In this document: one piece after another, positions 13,701-56,667 of the stretch
Layout: each line of letters opens with the position of its first letter
Position numbering within the stretch: the first letter of the stretch is position 1
Assembly: GCF_000327385.1 (NCBI RefSeq)
Contig: NW_008709577.1
Location: forward strand, 2,059,221-2,123,220
Reading direction: 5' to 3'
From: Lottia gigantea
Taxonomy: Eukaryota > Mollusca > Gastropoda > Lottiidae
DNA: 64,000 nucleotides
Position numbers and translations under genes: made by a program
The notes under the pieces: model-generated
Databases searched by the model: none
Told to the model about the DNA's origin: nothing
The model's input: only the letters and a program-made list of their open reading frames with translations

Positions 13701-14945
13701 CATTCTGAAAGCAGATAGGGTTCCATACTTAAACTTGATTAACCTTCACTTCAAGTTTGACTTGAATAAAATAAATAATTCCATTTTGAAATTTGCATTA
13801 TCTGTAGCTTGTTCTTATGTTTTATTCATTATTGTCTTACAAAACATTGAATTTTTTCAAGAATCATTCAAATTTCCATTCTTTAGTCAGATGCCATATT
13901 ATAGATTCTGGTTACAGATAATGTATGAGATCATGTACAATATATCTGAACTTCATTTAATATGCTAGAAGAACAATACTACCGTACCTGGTTTATCTGT
14001 TGGATCTTTGTAAGATTCTGAAGAGGATATAGAAAAACATAAACCACAGATCTGTAGAAAGATGATTACTTACATTGAAAATAAAAATATCAGTGCAATT
14101 TGTAGTTATATATATCATAGATAATTTACTTTCTATTGAGTATACAGAAAACTTTAATGAAGAAGATTCAATTTCTTGAAGAATGAAAAAAATTTACTTC
14201 ATAAACTGGAGAGTTCTTGCATCTATGAAGAAAGAAATTGCCTTTGTCTAATTTGCGTATTGAATTTAAGGGAAACTTTTTTTTGTTATTCATTGATTTC
14301 TTTTAACAGCTAATAAATGAAGTTTGAAAAACCTCCATTGAAAACAATTTCCTCTTGAAATTAATGTAGCTCTGTTGGATATCGTCAAGTCTTCTTCTGT
14401 GTTCTTCAGCATGTTCAAATGGATTATTAATGAACAGGACTTCTGAATACTGTTTGATTATAACGGCTTGAATATTGATATTTGGACTCAGACTAGTTTT
14501 AACGTGGGATTAATTAATTCTCTAACTGTAAGTGTTAATTAGTGTTCACAGTGGTAATTAGCCTAATCAGTGTTAATTGAGCGAACAGAAGGCTGGTATT
14601 GTCTGATAAATATCAATAAACACCTAAGGCGTTTATTTATTTTTCTACTTTATACCTTTGTTTTGGTCTATTAATACCTTTATTTCGTGATTTATTGAAA
14701 GTGCGGATAGTCAATATGTTTGCAAGTCAGTGACTAAGTTAGATTGTTGTTGAATGTTCCTTTCTGTATGTATCAATGGCTGCTTGCCGGGAGATTTTAG
14801 AGTGGAATTAGTGAAAGTATTTAGTTGGCTGATGGTCAAAATTCATGGTTGGGTAATTGTACCTGAACTAAAATAGTCACTACATTTTAACAATCATTTA
14901 AGTTTTTTACATCAAGGTGTTTAGTTGTATTTTAACTCACTGTAG
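10722..14945. other. Noncoding DNA
   Basis: AT-rich, no supported exon. A small hairpin lies near 12987-13018 (AATTATTTCAT and its complement). The open frame at 13645-13968 has no recognisable domain and no splice support. Confidence 0.4.
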
Positions 14946-14978
14946 GAATAATAGTAATGAGAGTGATACAGAGGAATG
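14946..14978 (+). CDS. TANC: Candidate first coding exon of TANC
   Basis: A 33-nt island sits between an acceptor-like CACTGTAG and a good donor, AATG|GTAAGG. Its ATG at 14957 opens a frame (MRVIQRN) that ends one base into a codon, exactly the phase needed by the exon at 19055; joining them reads MRVIQRNDVELVRNMK before the RING finger. The phase match has a one-in-three chance and no homology supports the peptide. It could equally be the end of a longer first exon, or chance. Confidence 0.28.
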
Positions 14979-17900
14979 GTAAGGTTTTAAAATTTTAGCC
15001 ATTGTTGAGTTTTTATAGCGTGCTTTAGTTTTTACTAGGCTATATATGGTTACAAATTGTCATCTTATCCATTCTTTAAGTTTTATAGTTCTGTGAACTG
15101 GAAAATATCCTGCATCAAAATTGTGGAAGATGATCGGAACTAACAATATATAATACGGCAGTTAACTGACTTTTCTCATACTCCACTCTATAATAAATTT
15201 TGTACACTTCTATATGCATGATGAGATAAGGAACACACCTCCCTGGGAATGTTTTACTTGACTTCACTCCATTAGATTAATATTTTTGAATTGAATATAA
15301 TAACTACATCTACACTATAAAACCTTCAATATCCATAACCAGCTTTTTTATGTATCCAATTTCTTACCTGAATGGCTGTCATAAATAAGGTTTAGTCGCA
15401 TTTTGACCTTTAATGTTCGAGGTCATCATTTATGATGTTTTAGATTGAAAAATCTTAATATGACTGTCTATGGTTCACAAGATTGTCAGTACAATCTGGT
15501 TTCAGTACAAACTGTTACAACAATCAAAGTAATTCATTGCAAGTGGTATTTGATTGAGGTAGGATTGGTTTTGTCTAACTTGTACCTGTTTATTGACTTA
15601 TAATATACCCTACCACCTTTGATGTTAAATGCAATCTTCAGAGTTAAACCAGGTGTAAATGATCTACCTTGACGTTTTGTGAAGTAAACTGACAATATTC
15701 TGTAGTTTTTCTATCAACACTCCTCAATTTTTGTTTATGATTGATATGTCTTGTGAGTAAGCTTCCAAATTGGTTTTTTTTTTCATTGACCCAATATTTT
15801 GTGATTTTGGTTTAAAATTTCTGTGAAAAATATGTGTCAAAAAAAACAAGACATGGTTACAATTAGCAAGGTGAACTTTCAAAAGTTGGAAAGCATAGTT
15901 GCATAGTGGTAGTAAGTGTTAAGGTCAGACTAGTATTTAGTGAAATATATTTACCCATTATTTTGAATGAGTAATAAGCAGACATATTCAATCATTCTTT
16001 CCTTCACTTTCAATGAAATAACATAAGTTCTGTTTGGTAGACTTGGAACCAAACCAACATTTTCTTTGTTTCTTGATTGAAAACTCTTGAAACTGATTGT
16101 GGTAAAATTCTCCAGAGATATTATTCATTTATTGGTAAATAGTTTAACAGTTACATCATTATCAACTTACCTCATGACTTCACATGATATACTTAGATAT
16201 CTCTATTCTGTTTGTTTTCAAATTAGACAGTTTTTATTCTAGATAAGTGGTTAGAGAGTTTCAAACTAAACAATTTTATTACCAGACTACTATTTCCTTC
16301 TCACTAACTTGACCTAACAGAAGTAACATATATTCTAATACTTGTACAAATTCAGTTGCTGTCCAATTTTAGTAGATGAAACTATTGGGAGCAAAAATTC
16401 GAAGATAATGTCCTTTGAAATTCCTTTCTTACAATATTAATTTGGTACCTTTCTACATCTCTGAATATTTTGTGTAGAAAATGACCTTTTAAGAGACAAT
16501 TTCAAAATTTATTACTTTCTTGCAAATGGTAAAGCATTGTATGGTTGTAGAGATTCTGTCTATCATACTAGTTATCACAGACAGTTATGGCTTATAAAAT
16601 AAGCAGGGAAAATATTTGATGTGAAAAACGTTGAAGGTAATTATAAATGTCAGAAATGACCTGAAGAGATTGTTTGGTTCAATACAAGTCTGGACAATAA
16701 AATATCAGTTGGTATTAGAAAGAATAATTGAATTTTTGATTACATTCAGACTAAGAATAGTTTTATACCTACTTATTAATAAGTGTGTCTGGATAGAAGT
16801 GTCAATTTTGACAAACGCTAAAGTAGAAGTAATGGAGGTAGAAAAAAATTATGACACGTCTGGTTTGAAGTGTGGAAAATAATATTTACTTGCTTCAATA
16901 ATTCTGTTTTTCTTTGTCTGGTTTGTTAACACACTTTACTTACGTTTTTAAAAAACAAAACTGTTGGAAATATTTCTAATGAGGTTGACATTAAATGTTA
17001 CAAAAATGCTTTTAGCCCACTCACCTTCTAGCAGGTGGATGTGAAATGGTTTTTTCAGAGAGAATTTTTAACTTAAGCCAGGTCCTCGTAGGACCTCTTG
17101 TCTGTCTTGTGTGTTGATCTCTGGTTTATCAGTAAGATCTGAATATGTATCATTACTATTAATCATTATTCAGAATTGAGAAATGTTTTGGTCTTGAATT
17201 TTTTATAATTATGTTTTAAAAAAACATTAGTTGATATAGAATAAAATGTAAGTGATATGATATTATTGATAACTAGTTTCATTTAGACCATTGATTGATA
17301 ATATAACTGATCTGATCTCAGCTGTATTTTGTAATGTATCTTGTATCAAATCTCAGATTATGTCATGTATCTCTTTAATGTCATGTATCTGATATCATGT
17401 AGATCTTGATGTAATGACTAATTGCTCTATAGCTGCTGAATATTATCAGTAGGATATAAACCATTAATAGTACAATATCCCTCTTACACTTAGCAACTGC
17501 AATAGTTTTTTCATTATAACTATGGATCATTAGTGTGTATATGATTCAGAAATTTCTTTGTCTCAAAAAATGACACATGTTGTATGTATTATACTCTGTG
17601 AAGTTAATGTAATGAAAGTATTCATGATACCTTGAAATATAGCAACCATTCATGATATTTGGTTGCAACACAACCTGTACAATCCTTGCTTTTACTGGTT
17701 ATAGCAGAAGTATATGAATGGAACCAGTATAGTATTGAATTGAGTAACTTTCTAAAGTTATCAACTGAGCCTGTAGTTTTAGCAGTATAAATGAAGTCAG
17801 TAACATATTGAATTCAGTTAAATAATAAACGGGTATTATATATTTTACTACACCTCTGAGGCAGAAAGATATGAAATATTGAACAAAAGACATATTGTTT

Positions 17901-19054
17901 GAAAATTGTAATGGTGGCTTATAGTTTTTATGTTCAAATTCTCCTTCACTTCCCTTTTCATTCATTAAAATTCCAACAGTTCAGGGAACGATAACAACTT
18001 TTATCACTGAAATTCAATATCCAACTAATTTGTGATATTTTATGACATCAGTATGGTTTCGTGAAGATAAAAAGGCAGTATTTTGCAGCTTTTATAAATG
18101 ACAGCACTTTTATACAATATTATTTTGTAAGTTGAAAGTAATGAAAATACCCAAATCACATCTGTGTATTCTCTGGAAGGAACAGCAAGGAAAATCATAT
18201 GACAGAATGGCATCCTATGAAACTGGAAAATGTGAAGCAACATTTTGAAATTATCTGTGTCAGTGTACCTAGAGTATTGTGGTTTATAAAGGATAATGTG
18301 GTTTAAGTATCATAATCTTTTTTGACACTTTGAAATATAGCTTGCATTCTTTTCATACAAAATGAAAACTGTCTTAGTGTAAATCCTTTAAAGATAATAT
18401 ATATTAAAATATCTTTAACAATAACAGTTGTTGTAGTTATATGATAAATAGTTGAAATATTAATGATAGAGTTGTTCTTCTCGTTAACCTGTGGAATTCC
18501 TAACATACCTTCTGCTATAATAGTCTGGTGTCTGGTTAATACCTGTACTCATTAAAATATACAACAGACCACAGGCACTTATAATGACAGATTGTAACAT
18601 CTTCATATGCTGAGTCATTCTAGCATTCAACAGCAATTAATTGCCTTATCATTCTTTCATCCACGGAGCTAAAGAAAATGTTCCTTTTTTGATTGAGATG
18701 AAATTATCACTTAATTGAGAGATACAACAGATATAAACTTTTATGCACATAAAATACTACAACCAGTACAACAATTAACACAACAGTGGTTTGATAGATT
18801 TAATTCACAATCCAAAGTTATGACATTACAAAAACTTTGCTATTCTGTGCTGCAGTTAACGAAATAATTATATGCACCTAAACTACACCTGGATTAAAAT
18901 ATACACCTGAATACATACTTAGAAGATATTAAAATCATTTATTAGCTAATAAATAATGGTGGAACTATTTCTGAATCTAATCTTGTGTTAGTAATTGTTC
19001 TATAGACAGGATGTTTATCATAAATCTTAACAATGTTTATTCTTTCTATTTTAG
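14979..19054 (+). other. Noncoding DNA, probable TANC intron
   Basis: It ends in a clean acceptor (TTCTTTCTATTTTAG) just before the RING exon. Apart from poly-T runs I see no repeat family. A GGTCCTCGTAGGACC palindrome lies near 17082-17096. Confidence 0.45.
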
Positions 19055-49287
<30,233 letters not shown>

Positions 49288-50940
49288 TAATTCCTCATTT
49301 GCCATAGGATCGATTGACTGTCAATTCCATCATTGTAACTGTCCATTATAAACTGTGACATCCAAAAAAGATGTTTTTATGTGAGATGTTATTCTCAAAT
49401 ATCCAAGAATTGTGATGCAATGTAGTAACTTTAATCTCTTGAAATAATCTTATAAGAAGATGTAGAAAAAGAAAGAATTCTAGATGTAGGACAGACTACA
49501 TGAATTTTCTTCAGTTAAAAGTGCTTTTTTATGCGTCTTGTTTCATTTTTGTAATCATTTGAATCATGTTATAGTTAAAGTTTGAAATTCAAGTTGGTTT
49601 GGTTTTTGTTATTTATTATTGTATTTTCTAGTAAGTTATAGTTTTATTATCTGTATATTTTGAAGAATTTCAAATTTTTTGAGATTCTTACAATCTATAG
49701 GATAAGCAGCACATTCTAATTTCCACAGCTAATGTATTGATGAGAGGTTGATTGTAATCAATATTGTGTGTATTTATACTCTCAATAGATATTATGAGAA
49801 TTTTAAAAAAGATTTGGGGAATTTCTTCAGCTGGTATTGAAACAAATTTTAATTTGTTATATCAAGCACAATTTTACTGATGTTGATAGTATAAAATATC
49901 AATTGATATATGTGTTACTGCAGTTTGTTGACTTTAGCATTTGTGGTGCACAGTGATGTTTTGTTTTATTGACTGTAGAGTATATTATTGCTGGTTACTT
50001 ATGGTAGTAGTAGCTATGTTAAAACCTATATAATAGTGTTATTTGTTATGAACTGTGTATATCTTGTATATTATAATAATATATAACAATTGTCTGTATA
50101 TATTTTGTATATTAAAATATTGAAATCTCTTGAATAGGGAATGTTATTGCACTAAATATATATAATATATTGTACTGTTTAAAGCCTGAATATGAGATTG
50201 CAATGTCATTTTTATGAATATTTTAATAATACAAATGTTACTGAAAATATTTTGCTTTTTAAATGCAAATTTGGTTTTAGGTTTTAATTTTTATGCTCTT
50301 TTACACATAGGATAAGCTGAATCTGTTAAAATTTTCTTACATTTGTGTCTAAGGATGTTTCTTACAAAATGGCAAAATGAAACAAAACAATGAGTTCTGA
50401 TAATTATTTTCAAAAATATGTTGAAAAGACAAAAGTTTATAGTTGTGTTTAGTTGATATAACAGTTCTAGAGTTTGTGATAAGCCTAAAAATGAACAGGA
50501 TTATAAACAGATTTACATTGGAAAAATAACTAAATTTACCTTTAAATGTTTAAAGAAGTGACATAATTTTTGAAGCATGCAATGTTTATTTAAATACAGA
50601 TCATAATGTATTCTAGTCTATTGTTTTCAGAACTTGTCAGCATAATCCTTAATGTATAATTACCAGATCTATATTGAGATGTTCATTGTATATGGTTCTA
50701 ATTACAATATAATGTATTCATCAGCTTTCAGATTGTATATCTGAACTATCACCAATGTTATTGAATTGGATTAATATTAGCGCAACAAATCTATCATGAC
50801 TTCATATGGGCTTTCATTTAGTAATGAAGTAAAAACTGTCTTAATGTTTCAGAAGTGAATTTGTTTCATCTCAAGCTTTTCCTGCCATATTGAAATAAAA
50901 ATATCTTTAAAAATATTGATTTTGTTCTTATTTTAATAAA
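49288..50940 (+). other. Probable TANC 3' UTR
   Basis: AU-rich noncoding sequence after the stop, without a repeat family I can name. AATAAA poly(A) signals lie at 50894-50899 and 50935-50940; an ATTAAA lies near 50110. Which is used cannot be read from the sequence. Confidence 0.55.
50894..50899 (+). terminator. Candidate TANC poly(A) signal
   Basis: Canonical AATAAA, about 1.6 kb past the TANC stop; a second one at 50935-50940 is followed by a T/A-rich stretch. Confidence 0.4.
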
Positions 50941-51136
50941 TGTTATAAGAAACAGGTAACACAATGAGAAACTAGATATAATGAAAGTATTAATGCCTGT
51001 TGCCTTATTTATGCTTTACCAATTACAAATCACATGAGAAATTGTTGTGTTCCATAATCTTTTTTAGTCAAATATTTCTGGGTAAATGATTACACCAAAT
51101 CATTTGAATTGTGAATAATTTGCCCTGAAACGAGTT

Positions 51137-52130
51137 AACAGCTATACTGCATGAGTCATGAGTTATCTGCTCTACCTCATGGGATGTCAGTTATCTGCAG
51201 TTATACAATTTGAGTTGTGAGTAACCTGCTATACAAATGAGTCCTGGGTAATCTTATTTAATACACAAGTAACCTCTTATGCTACATGAGTAACCTGCTT
51301 TACTCTATGAGTCGTGAGTAGCCTGCTACACTACATAAGTCCGGAGTAACCTGCTTTACTCTATTAGTCGTGAGTAGCCTGCTATACTACATAAGTCTGG
51401 AGTAACCTCCATTACTCTATGAGTCGTGAGTAACCTGCTATACTACATTAGTCGTGAGTAGCCTGCTATACTACATAAGTCCAGAGTAACCTGCATTACT
51501 CTACGAGTCGTGAGTAGTCTGCTATACTACATGAGTAGTGAGTAATTTGCTATACTTTGGAAGTAGCAAGTGATCTGCTATAATACTACATGAGTTTTGA
51601 GTAATATGCTATCCTACAAGGGTTGGGAGTCCTCTTTTATACTGTATGAGTAGGGAACAAAATAAGAGGCATCGCAGTTTGTGATACAATTTTTGGCAAA
51701 TTGCGATATAATTTCCATCAGTAGAGCAGTTTTTTTTTAAAATATAAATTTTCTAATAATAGATGAAAACTCAAACAATGAGATGCCGTTAATTTGTCAC
51801 ACCTTTGATCAAATTTCTCGATGATTGAGTTTCGATACAGAAACGAAGAGGCATGATTGTTCACTTTATGAGTGAGTGATCTGCTATAATACTACACGAG
51901 TTGTGAGTAATATGCTATACTATATGAGCAGTGAGTTATCTGCTATACTTCATGAGTTGAGAGTAATATGTTAAGTCGTGAGTCATCTGCTGTAGTAAAT
52001 GAGTCTTGGAATATACTACATAAGTCCATAGTAACCTGCTACACTATATGAGTTCATGAGTATACTACATGAGGTGTGAGTAATCTGCTATACATCCTTA
52101 AGAATCTATTACAGCTCATGAGTCACAAGT
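51137..52130 (+). repeat. 28-bp TACTACATGAGTCGTGAGTA minisatellite, interrupted
   Basis: Tandem units of 28 bases (TACTCTATGAGTCGTGAGTA then GCCTGCTA). In 51300-51520 two unit types often alternate, one with GTCGTGAGTA, the other with GTCCGGAGTA. The array breaks at about 51655-51860, where about 200 bases of unrelated sequence lie, and resumes in degenerate form. Confidence 0.9.
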
Positions 52131-52426
52131 AAACAGATATATTTTATGAACAATCCATATTAAATTTTAAACTAATATTATTAGACATCTCTGTTAACAG
52201 AAAAAAATTGAAGTGATAAGGAATGTTAAATTATAATATAATATATAGAATTAATAGTTTATATTTCATAATATAAGAAAAAATATGCGAGTAAAATGTT
52301 TATAAATTATGAACCATTCAACAACCATAAATACCATAACCAAAACAAAGAATTATAACTTTGATCTACCTTACATAATAAACAAATCCTAATAGCATGA
52401 ATACATTTACATGTACATTATCAGAT

Positions 52427-52845
52427 AGCTTGCCAGTCAAAGTAATATACACCCATTGGCAGGTTTGATTTTAAATAAAAATATTTGGCAGTGGTACAGT
52501 AACAATCAACAGTATGAAATATTCAACCTTCAGTCATACACTTTTAAACTTTTTAGGGTGATACTGAATAATAATTTCATCAAAATCTGTCAAGAACTAA
52601 GCCCTTCTAGAGAGTTTACAGGTTAAAACTTCCACACGTTTTAAAGAACAAAGGCAATAACTCTAACTAAATATTTTTCGATTCTTTTTATTTTCGATAG
52701 GGTTCATCTTGGTTGATAACAAACACTCACACCAAGTTTCGTCAAAATCTGTCAAGAATTGTGTCTTCTGGAGAGTTTACAAGTAATTGTGAAAGGACAT
52801 GGGTGACGACAATATAGGGCCCCCATTTCATGTGGGCGTATAAAA
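52427..52845 (-). repeat. TATACGCCCAC-ended interspersed repeat, copy 2
   Basis: Read on the minus strand it begins TATACGCCCACATGAAATGG and TATTGTCGTCACCC, like the copy at 30301. The far end (GCTTGCCAGTCAAAGTAATA) matches the far end of that copy. Inside, TCAAAATCTGTCAAGAA plus a following AGAGTTTACA block occurs twice about 165 bases apart, so the element carries an internal direct repeat. Confidence 0.75.
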
Positions 52846-53351
52846 ATGTAAAAGTATTTTAACTATTCTAAATTTCAGAATCAAAATTTAGATAAGTCTA
52901 CTGCACTCGATGATATAAAAATATTAATAGTATTATTGTTGAAGGCAAATAAGGATTACAAAATATAGATTGATTTTCATAATGACAAGTAATTGACATA
53001 AACAAATATTATGATCAATTTATAAATATTATTATTATTATCATTATCAGATTCCAGTTCTAACTATAACACATTATAATAATAGTAAATAACCATTCAT
53101 TATATACAGTCTCACATGGTCCTTTAGTACATGATTTATCATTGTTTTTATAAATGCCTGGTTCTGTTTGCTCCCTATAATAATTCTTGGCCCCGCCACC
53201 TTATGCTTTATGGAAATGCCAACGATTATGAATTCTTCTTTTACATGAGATTCTAGTAAGTGCTGATACATAACAGTTGCCAATACAAAGAATATTGAGT
53301 AATTTAACAATAAAATCATGCTATACATTGTGTAGATCTTAACAGTGAATA

Positions 53352-53382
53352 TCTATATATATATATATATATATCTATATAC
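53352..53382. repeat. TA microsatellite
   Basis: Nearly pure (TA)n run; a similar one lies at 54379-54402. Confidence 0.9.
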
Positions 53383-53639
53383 ATATTATAAAACTATATA
53401 CATATACATCAGTATTCCTCATTGCACTGAAAATAAGCACAGTAAAAATCACTACATGGTCAAAGATATACCTGAATGTCAGGTCCACAGAAACTAGAAC
53501 AGTTTAAAATATTATTGGGTAAAAAAAGTAGTTATTGAAACCGGGTTCAATATTAGCGGTATCGCATTGTTTTTGCAATCTAATATTTCCTTCGATTAGC
53601 CAAAATCAAAATTTATCAAGAAGATTTGCAAAACTAATG

Positions 53640-53980
53640 GCTTTGATTTTTAATAAAAATATTTGGCAGTAAATAAACAATCACCAGTATGAAATAATCA
53701 ACCTTCAGTCATAAACTTCATTTTGCAGCGATTTGTCAAAATACGAAAGCCTTTTCAAAAACAATGTCAATAACTCCTACAAATTTTTTTCCATTTTTTG
53801 ATTTATATAGGGTTCATCCATGGGTGATAAACTTCACAGCAAGATTCGTCAAAATCTGTCAAGAATTGTGCCTTCAAGAGTGTTTACGAGCCTTTCAAGA
53901 ACAAGGGCAATAATGGATACTAAATATATTTCGATTTGTCGATAGGAACAGACGGATAGAAATGTATAAATTTCTTGAGA
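53640..53980 (-). repeat. TATACGCCCAC-family repeat, partial copy 3
   Basis: Shares TTTTTAATAAAAATATTTGG, CAGTATGAAATAATCAACC and the TCAAAATCTGTCAAGAATTG block with 52427-52845, in the same orientation, and reaches a GACGGATAG end. The TATACGCCCAC end is not recognisable. Confidence 0.65.
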
Positions 53981-54880
53981 ATTTTTTTCTCTCAACGGTC
54001 ACTAACCTTAAGGAACTAATGTCATTGACAAGATCCATCTTAAGTCTACAACTTTAATATTTAAGATTGCTATCCAATTGAATAGCCAAAACTCAAATTC
54101 AGTGCCCTAAATTGCCAATCTAATATGAACCCTGAAAATACATAAGACAATATTTATTCTATTTGAAAATATGTAAACTGTTCTAGAATTCATTTATATA
54201 TCAACCAGTGTACAAAAACTTCAGTAACAGATTACATCTAAATCAAAAATAAAGGGAGAAATAAGGAGGAATTAATTAAAAATAATCTCAATATCATAGA
54301 AAGATATCCTGCCCTTATGTGGGAATGCTTAAAATACAACCTTTTCCCTACCAATTCAAGTTGTTGCCTTTTAATAAATAATATATATATATATATATAT
54401 ATTAACATATAGGAATACTTTGATCTATGTTTTTGATTTAATAACTCTTTGCAAACAAACATGTCAATCAACAGTCTTGGAAAATGAATTAAGATCAGAG
54501 TTTATAATGTTGTATATCTAGCAGCTTTTCTACAAATGAAAAAATAAAATATTATAGGCCTAACATGGAGAGAAATGGTCCCTTGATTTCATGTGTGCCA
54601 ACTAGTGGTTATTTTAACTGAAAGAAAATGGCATTATCCTTGTGTTTGAATAACCAACTGATTAAGAGATTCATAAACAATATAAAGTATATTGAGCAAA
54701 ACATATTTGGTATAAAGTAACCCATCCGGGATAATTATTTTATAAAACTTAAAGGTAAGCTTATTATTTGGAGATAAGTGAATGGGTTTCAATCCAGTGC
54801 CAATGCTTTCAGAAGGGTCTCCATTGTCCATTTCTACAGTAAAGTTACTTCAGGTCTGTTAATGTAATAAATAAATAATG

Positions 54881-55016
54881 TCTGTGGTTCCTGCAATTCC
54901 ACAAAAAAGTGTTTGATGATATGACTAATCGCTAAATATGCTTTATCACATGAGGCCCTTTGCGATAGGTGACATCATCAAACACTTAGTTTTGATGGAA
55001 TTGCAGAAACCACAGA
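54881..55016. mobile_element. Small foldback MITE
   Basis: The left arm TCTGTGGTTCCTGCAATTCC is the near-exact complement of the right arm GGAATTGCAGAAACCACAGA. The arms extend inward to TGTTTGATGATATGAC / GTGACATCATCAAACA, leaving a loop of about 45 bases. A direct ATGTC lies at both edges and may be the target duplication. No coding capacity. Confidence 0.75.
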
Positions 55017-56337
55017 TGTCTTATGGAAATTGCAAAGGTGCAAATTGATGCTATCAGTGTTCCTGATACACATGAAAATTTAAAAATCTCTTTACAATCC
55101 CCCTAAATTTGCATTCATGTCTCATATTTTGATTATAATAGTATTATACATTTGTTATAACTTATTAACAAACTAGTTATAAAAAGTTTTAAACTGATTA
55201 TTTCTCCTATCATTTATAGAAATTATATTTTTATTGCTACAAATAATTCTGAAAGTGGTATTATACCTAAAAATATATTTCTTTCAACTTATTTCAAATA
55301 TATTTATTAGATAAAAGACTGATAATCATTAACATTGTATTGTTTCTAAATTCTACTAAATAAAAAAAGCAAAAAAAACTCATATAGTAAGATGAAAGTT
55401 TCATTAGTCTTGCAATGCTACTGATTAAATATTATCGGATCATGATCAAAATCAAAAGTCATTATCTATAAATTGGTATGATTAAGTGTCTAATGATAAC
55501 AAGCTAAACAAGCTAATAAAACAACCAACAAGTTTGAGAACAATGTACCATACACATCACTGATTAATATTGTAAGTTATATTTAAAACTATCTATAATA
55601 CTAGCAATCATTTTTATGGGGATTCTTTAATACTATAAATTAAGGTTCTAATGTTTAGAGCAGTTTCCAAATACAGAAGAATTCATATTATCCTCAGTAT
55701 TTTACATGGTTTAGTCAAGACTGTCCTTCTATTTCAGTGTATTTTGAAAAATTGATTATTAGCTTAAAAAGTAATATGTACATGTAGTTTGATCAGTAAC
55801 AAATAAATTTTACATAGTCTTTGAAATGAGCCAAATATTAAATACTTCATGCTCAAAATGATTGTAAATAGTTTCAAGCAAAAAAAAAATAAAACCATAA
55901 ATCAGGCCAGCCTTCAGCATTATCTGCTCGTTAAAATATATAATATCCCAAGGAGCACTAACATACCATCATGTGCCACTCACAAATAATAACAGAACCG
56001 GAATATAATTTGAATTTTGGAATTTTCTTCAATTCACAGTACCAAATGCCAAAATTCCATTCTTAAAAAAATCCTTAAAGAGGGAGTATGCACCAATTTA
56101 CTTGATACTTTTTGAAATATAAGAACAAGTATCAATATTATAGTCTTCACATTGATTTTAAAGTGAGAATTTTAACCAAATGAAGAATATAAAGTTAAAT
56201 AAGAATTACTTCCCTCTATAAACTGTAACCAAGCTTAACTTCTAATATCAATAAATTTCATATATTACTAGCCATTGGGAGACAGGATTTAGACATTATT
56301 GCCATTAGCTGGCATAGACTTCTCCCTTAAAAAAAAC
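55017..56337. other. Intergenic DNA and probable METTL24-like 3' UTR
   Basis: AT-rich, no exon seen. Minus-strand poly(A)-like hexamers lie at 55626-55631 (ATTAAA) and 55230-55235 (AATAAA), either of which could end the METTL24-like transcript. Confidence 0.45.
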
Positions 56338-56667
56338 TTATAAAACTTTAACAAAATGTACTTCATGACAAGCACTAAGTTCTTTGTCTGTGAATTTTGA
56401 TCTGTATAAACATGCTGTATTTTTATGAGTCCAAAATATTCGAAAGCCCAATTCATATAAATCATGGAATATTTTTAAAGCTAAGATATATCGATGTTTA
56501 CTTGGTTCATTATTATATTGATCAGGATTATATGATGAACAACCTTCACAAGCATGAAGTTCTACTAACAGCTGTTTTATATCAGATAATGAATTAGTTT
56601 GAATTAACTGAGGTAAAACTTTCCATTCCCATTCTTCTATATCCATTTTTAACACTTGTAGTTCTTC
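56338..56667 (-). CDS. METTL24: METTL24-like last exon
   Basis: Begins after TTTCTATTGCCAG and ends at TAA (56338-56340). It encodes EELQVLKMDIEEWEWKVLPQ, LLVELHACEGC and IFWTHKNTACLYRSKF. The D-I-E-x-x-E core is the family's characteristic acidic motif at the end of a core strand. The open frame extends 21 bases into the intron, so the MMNFYCQ start is false. Confidence 0.95.
   Translation of the reverse strand, partial: EELQVLKMDIEEWEWKVLPQLIQTNSLSDIKQLLVELHACEGCSSYNPDQYNNEPSKHRYILALKIFHDLYELGFRIFWTHKNTACLYRSKFTDKELSACHEVHFVKVL

Noticed and set aside
13645-13968. 107-codon open frame
   Set aside because: Hydrophobic, AT-rich by composition, no homology seen and no exon signals.
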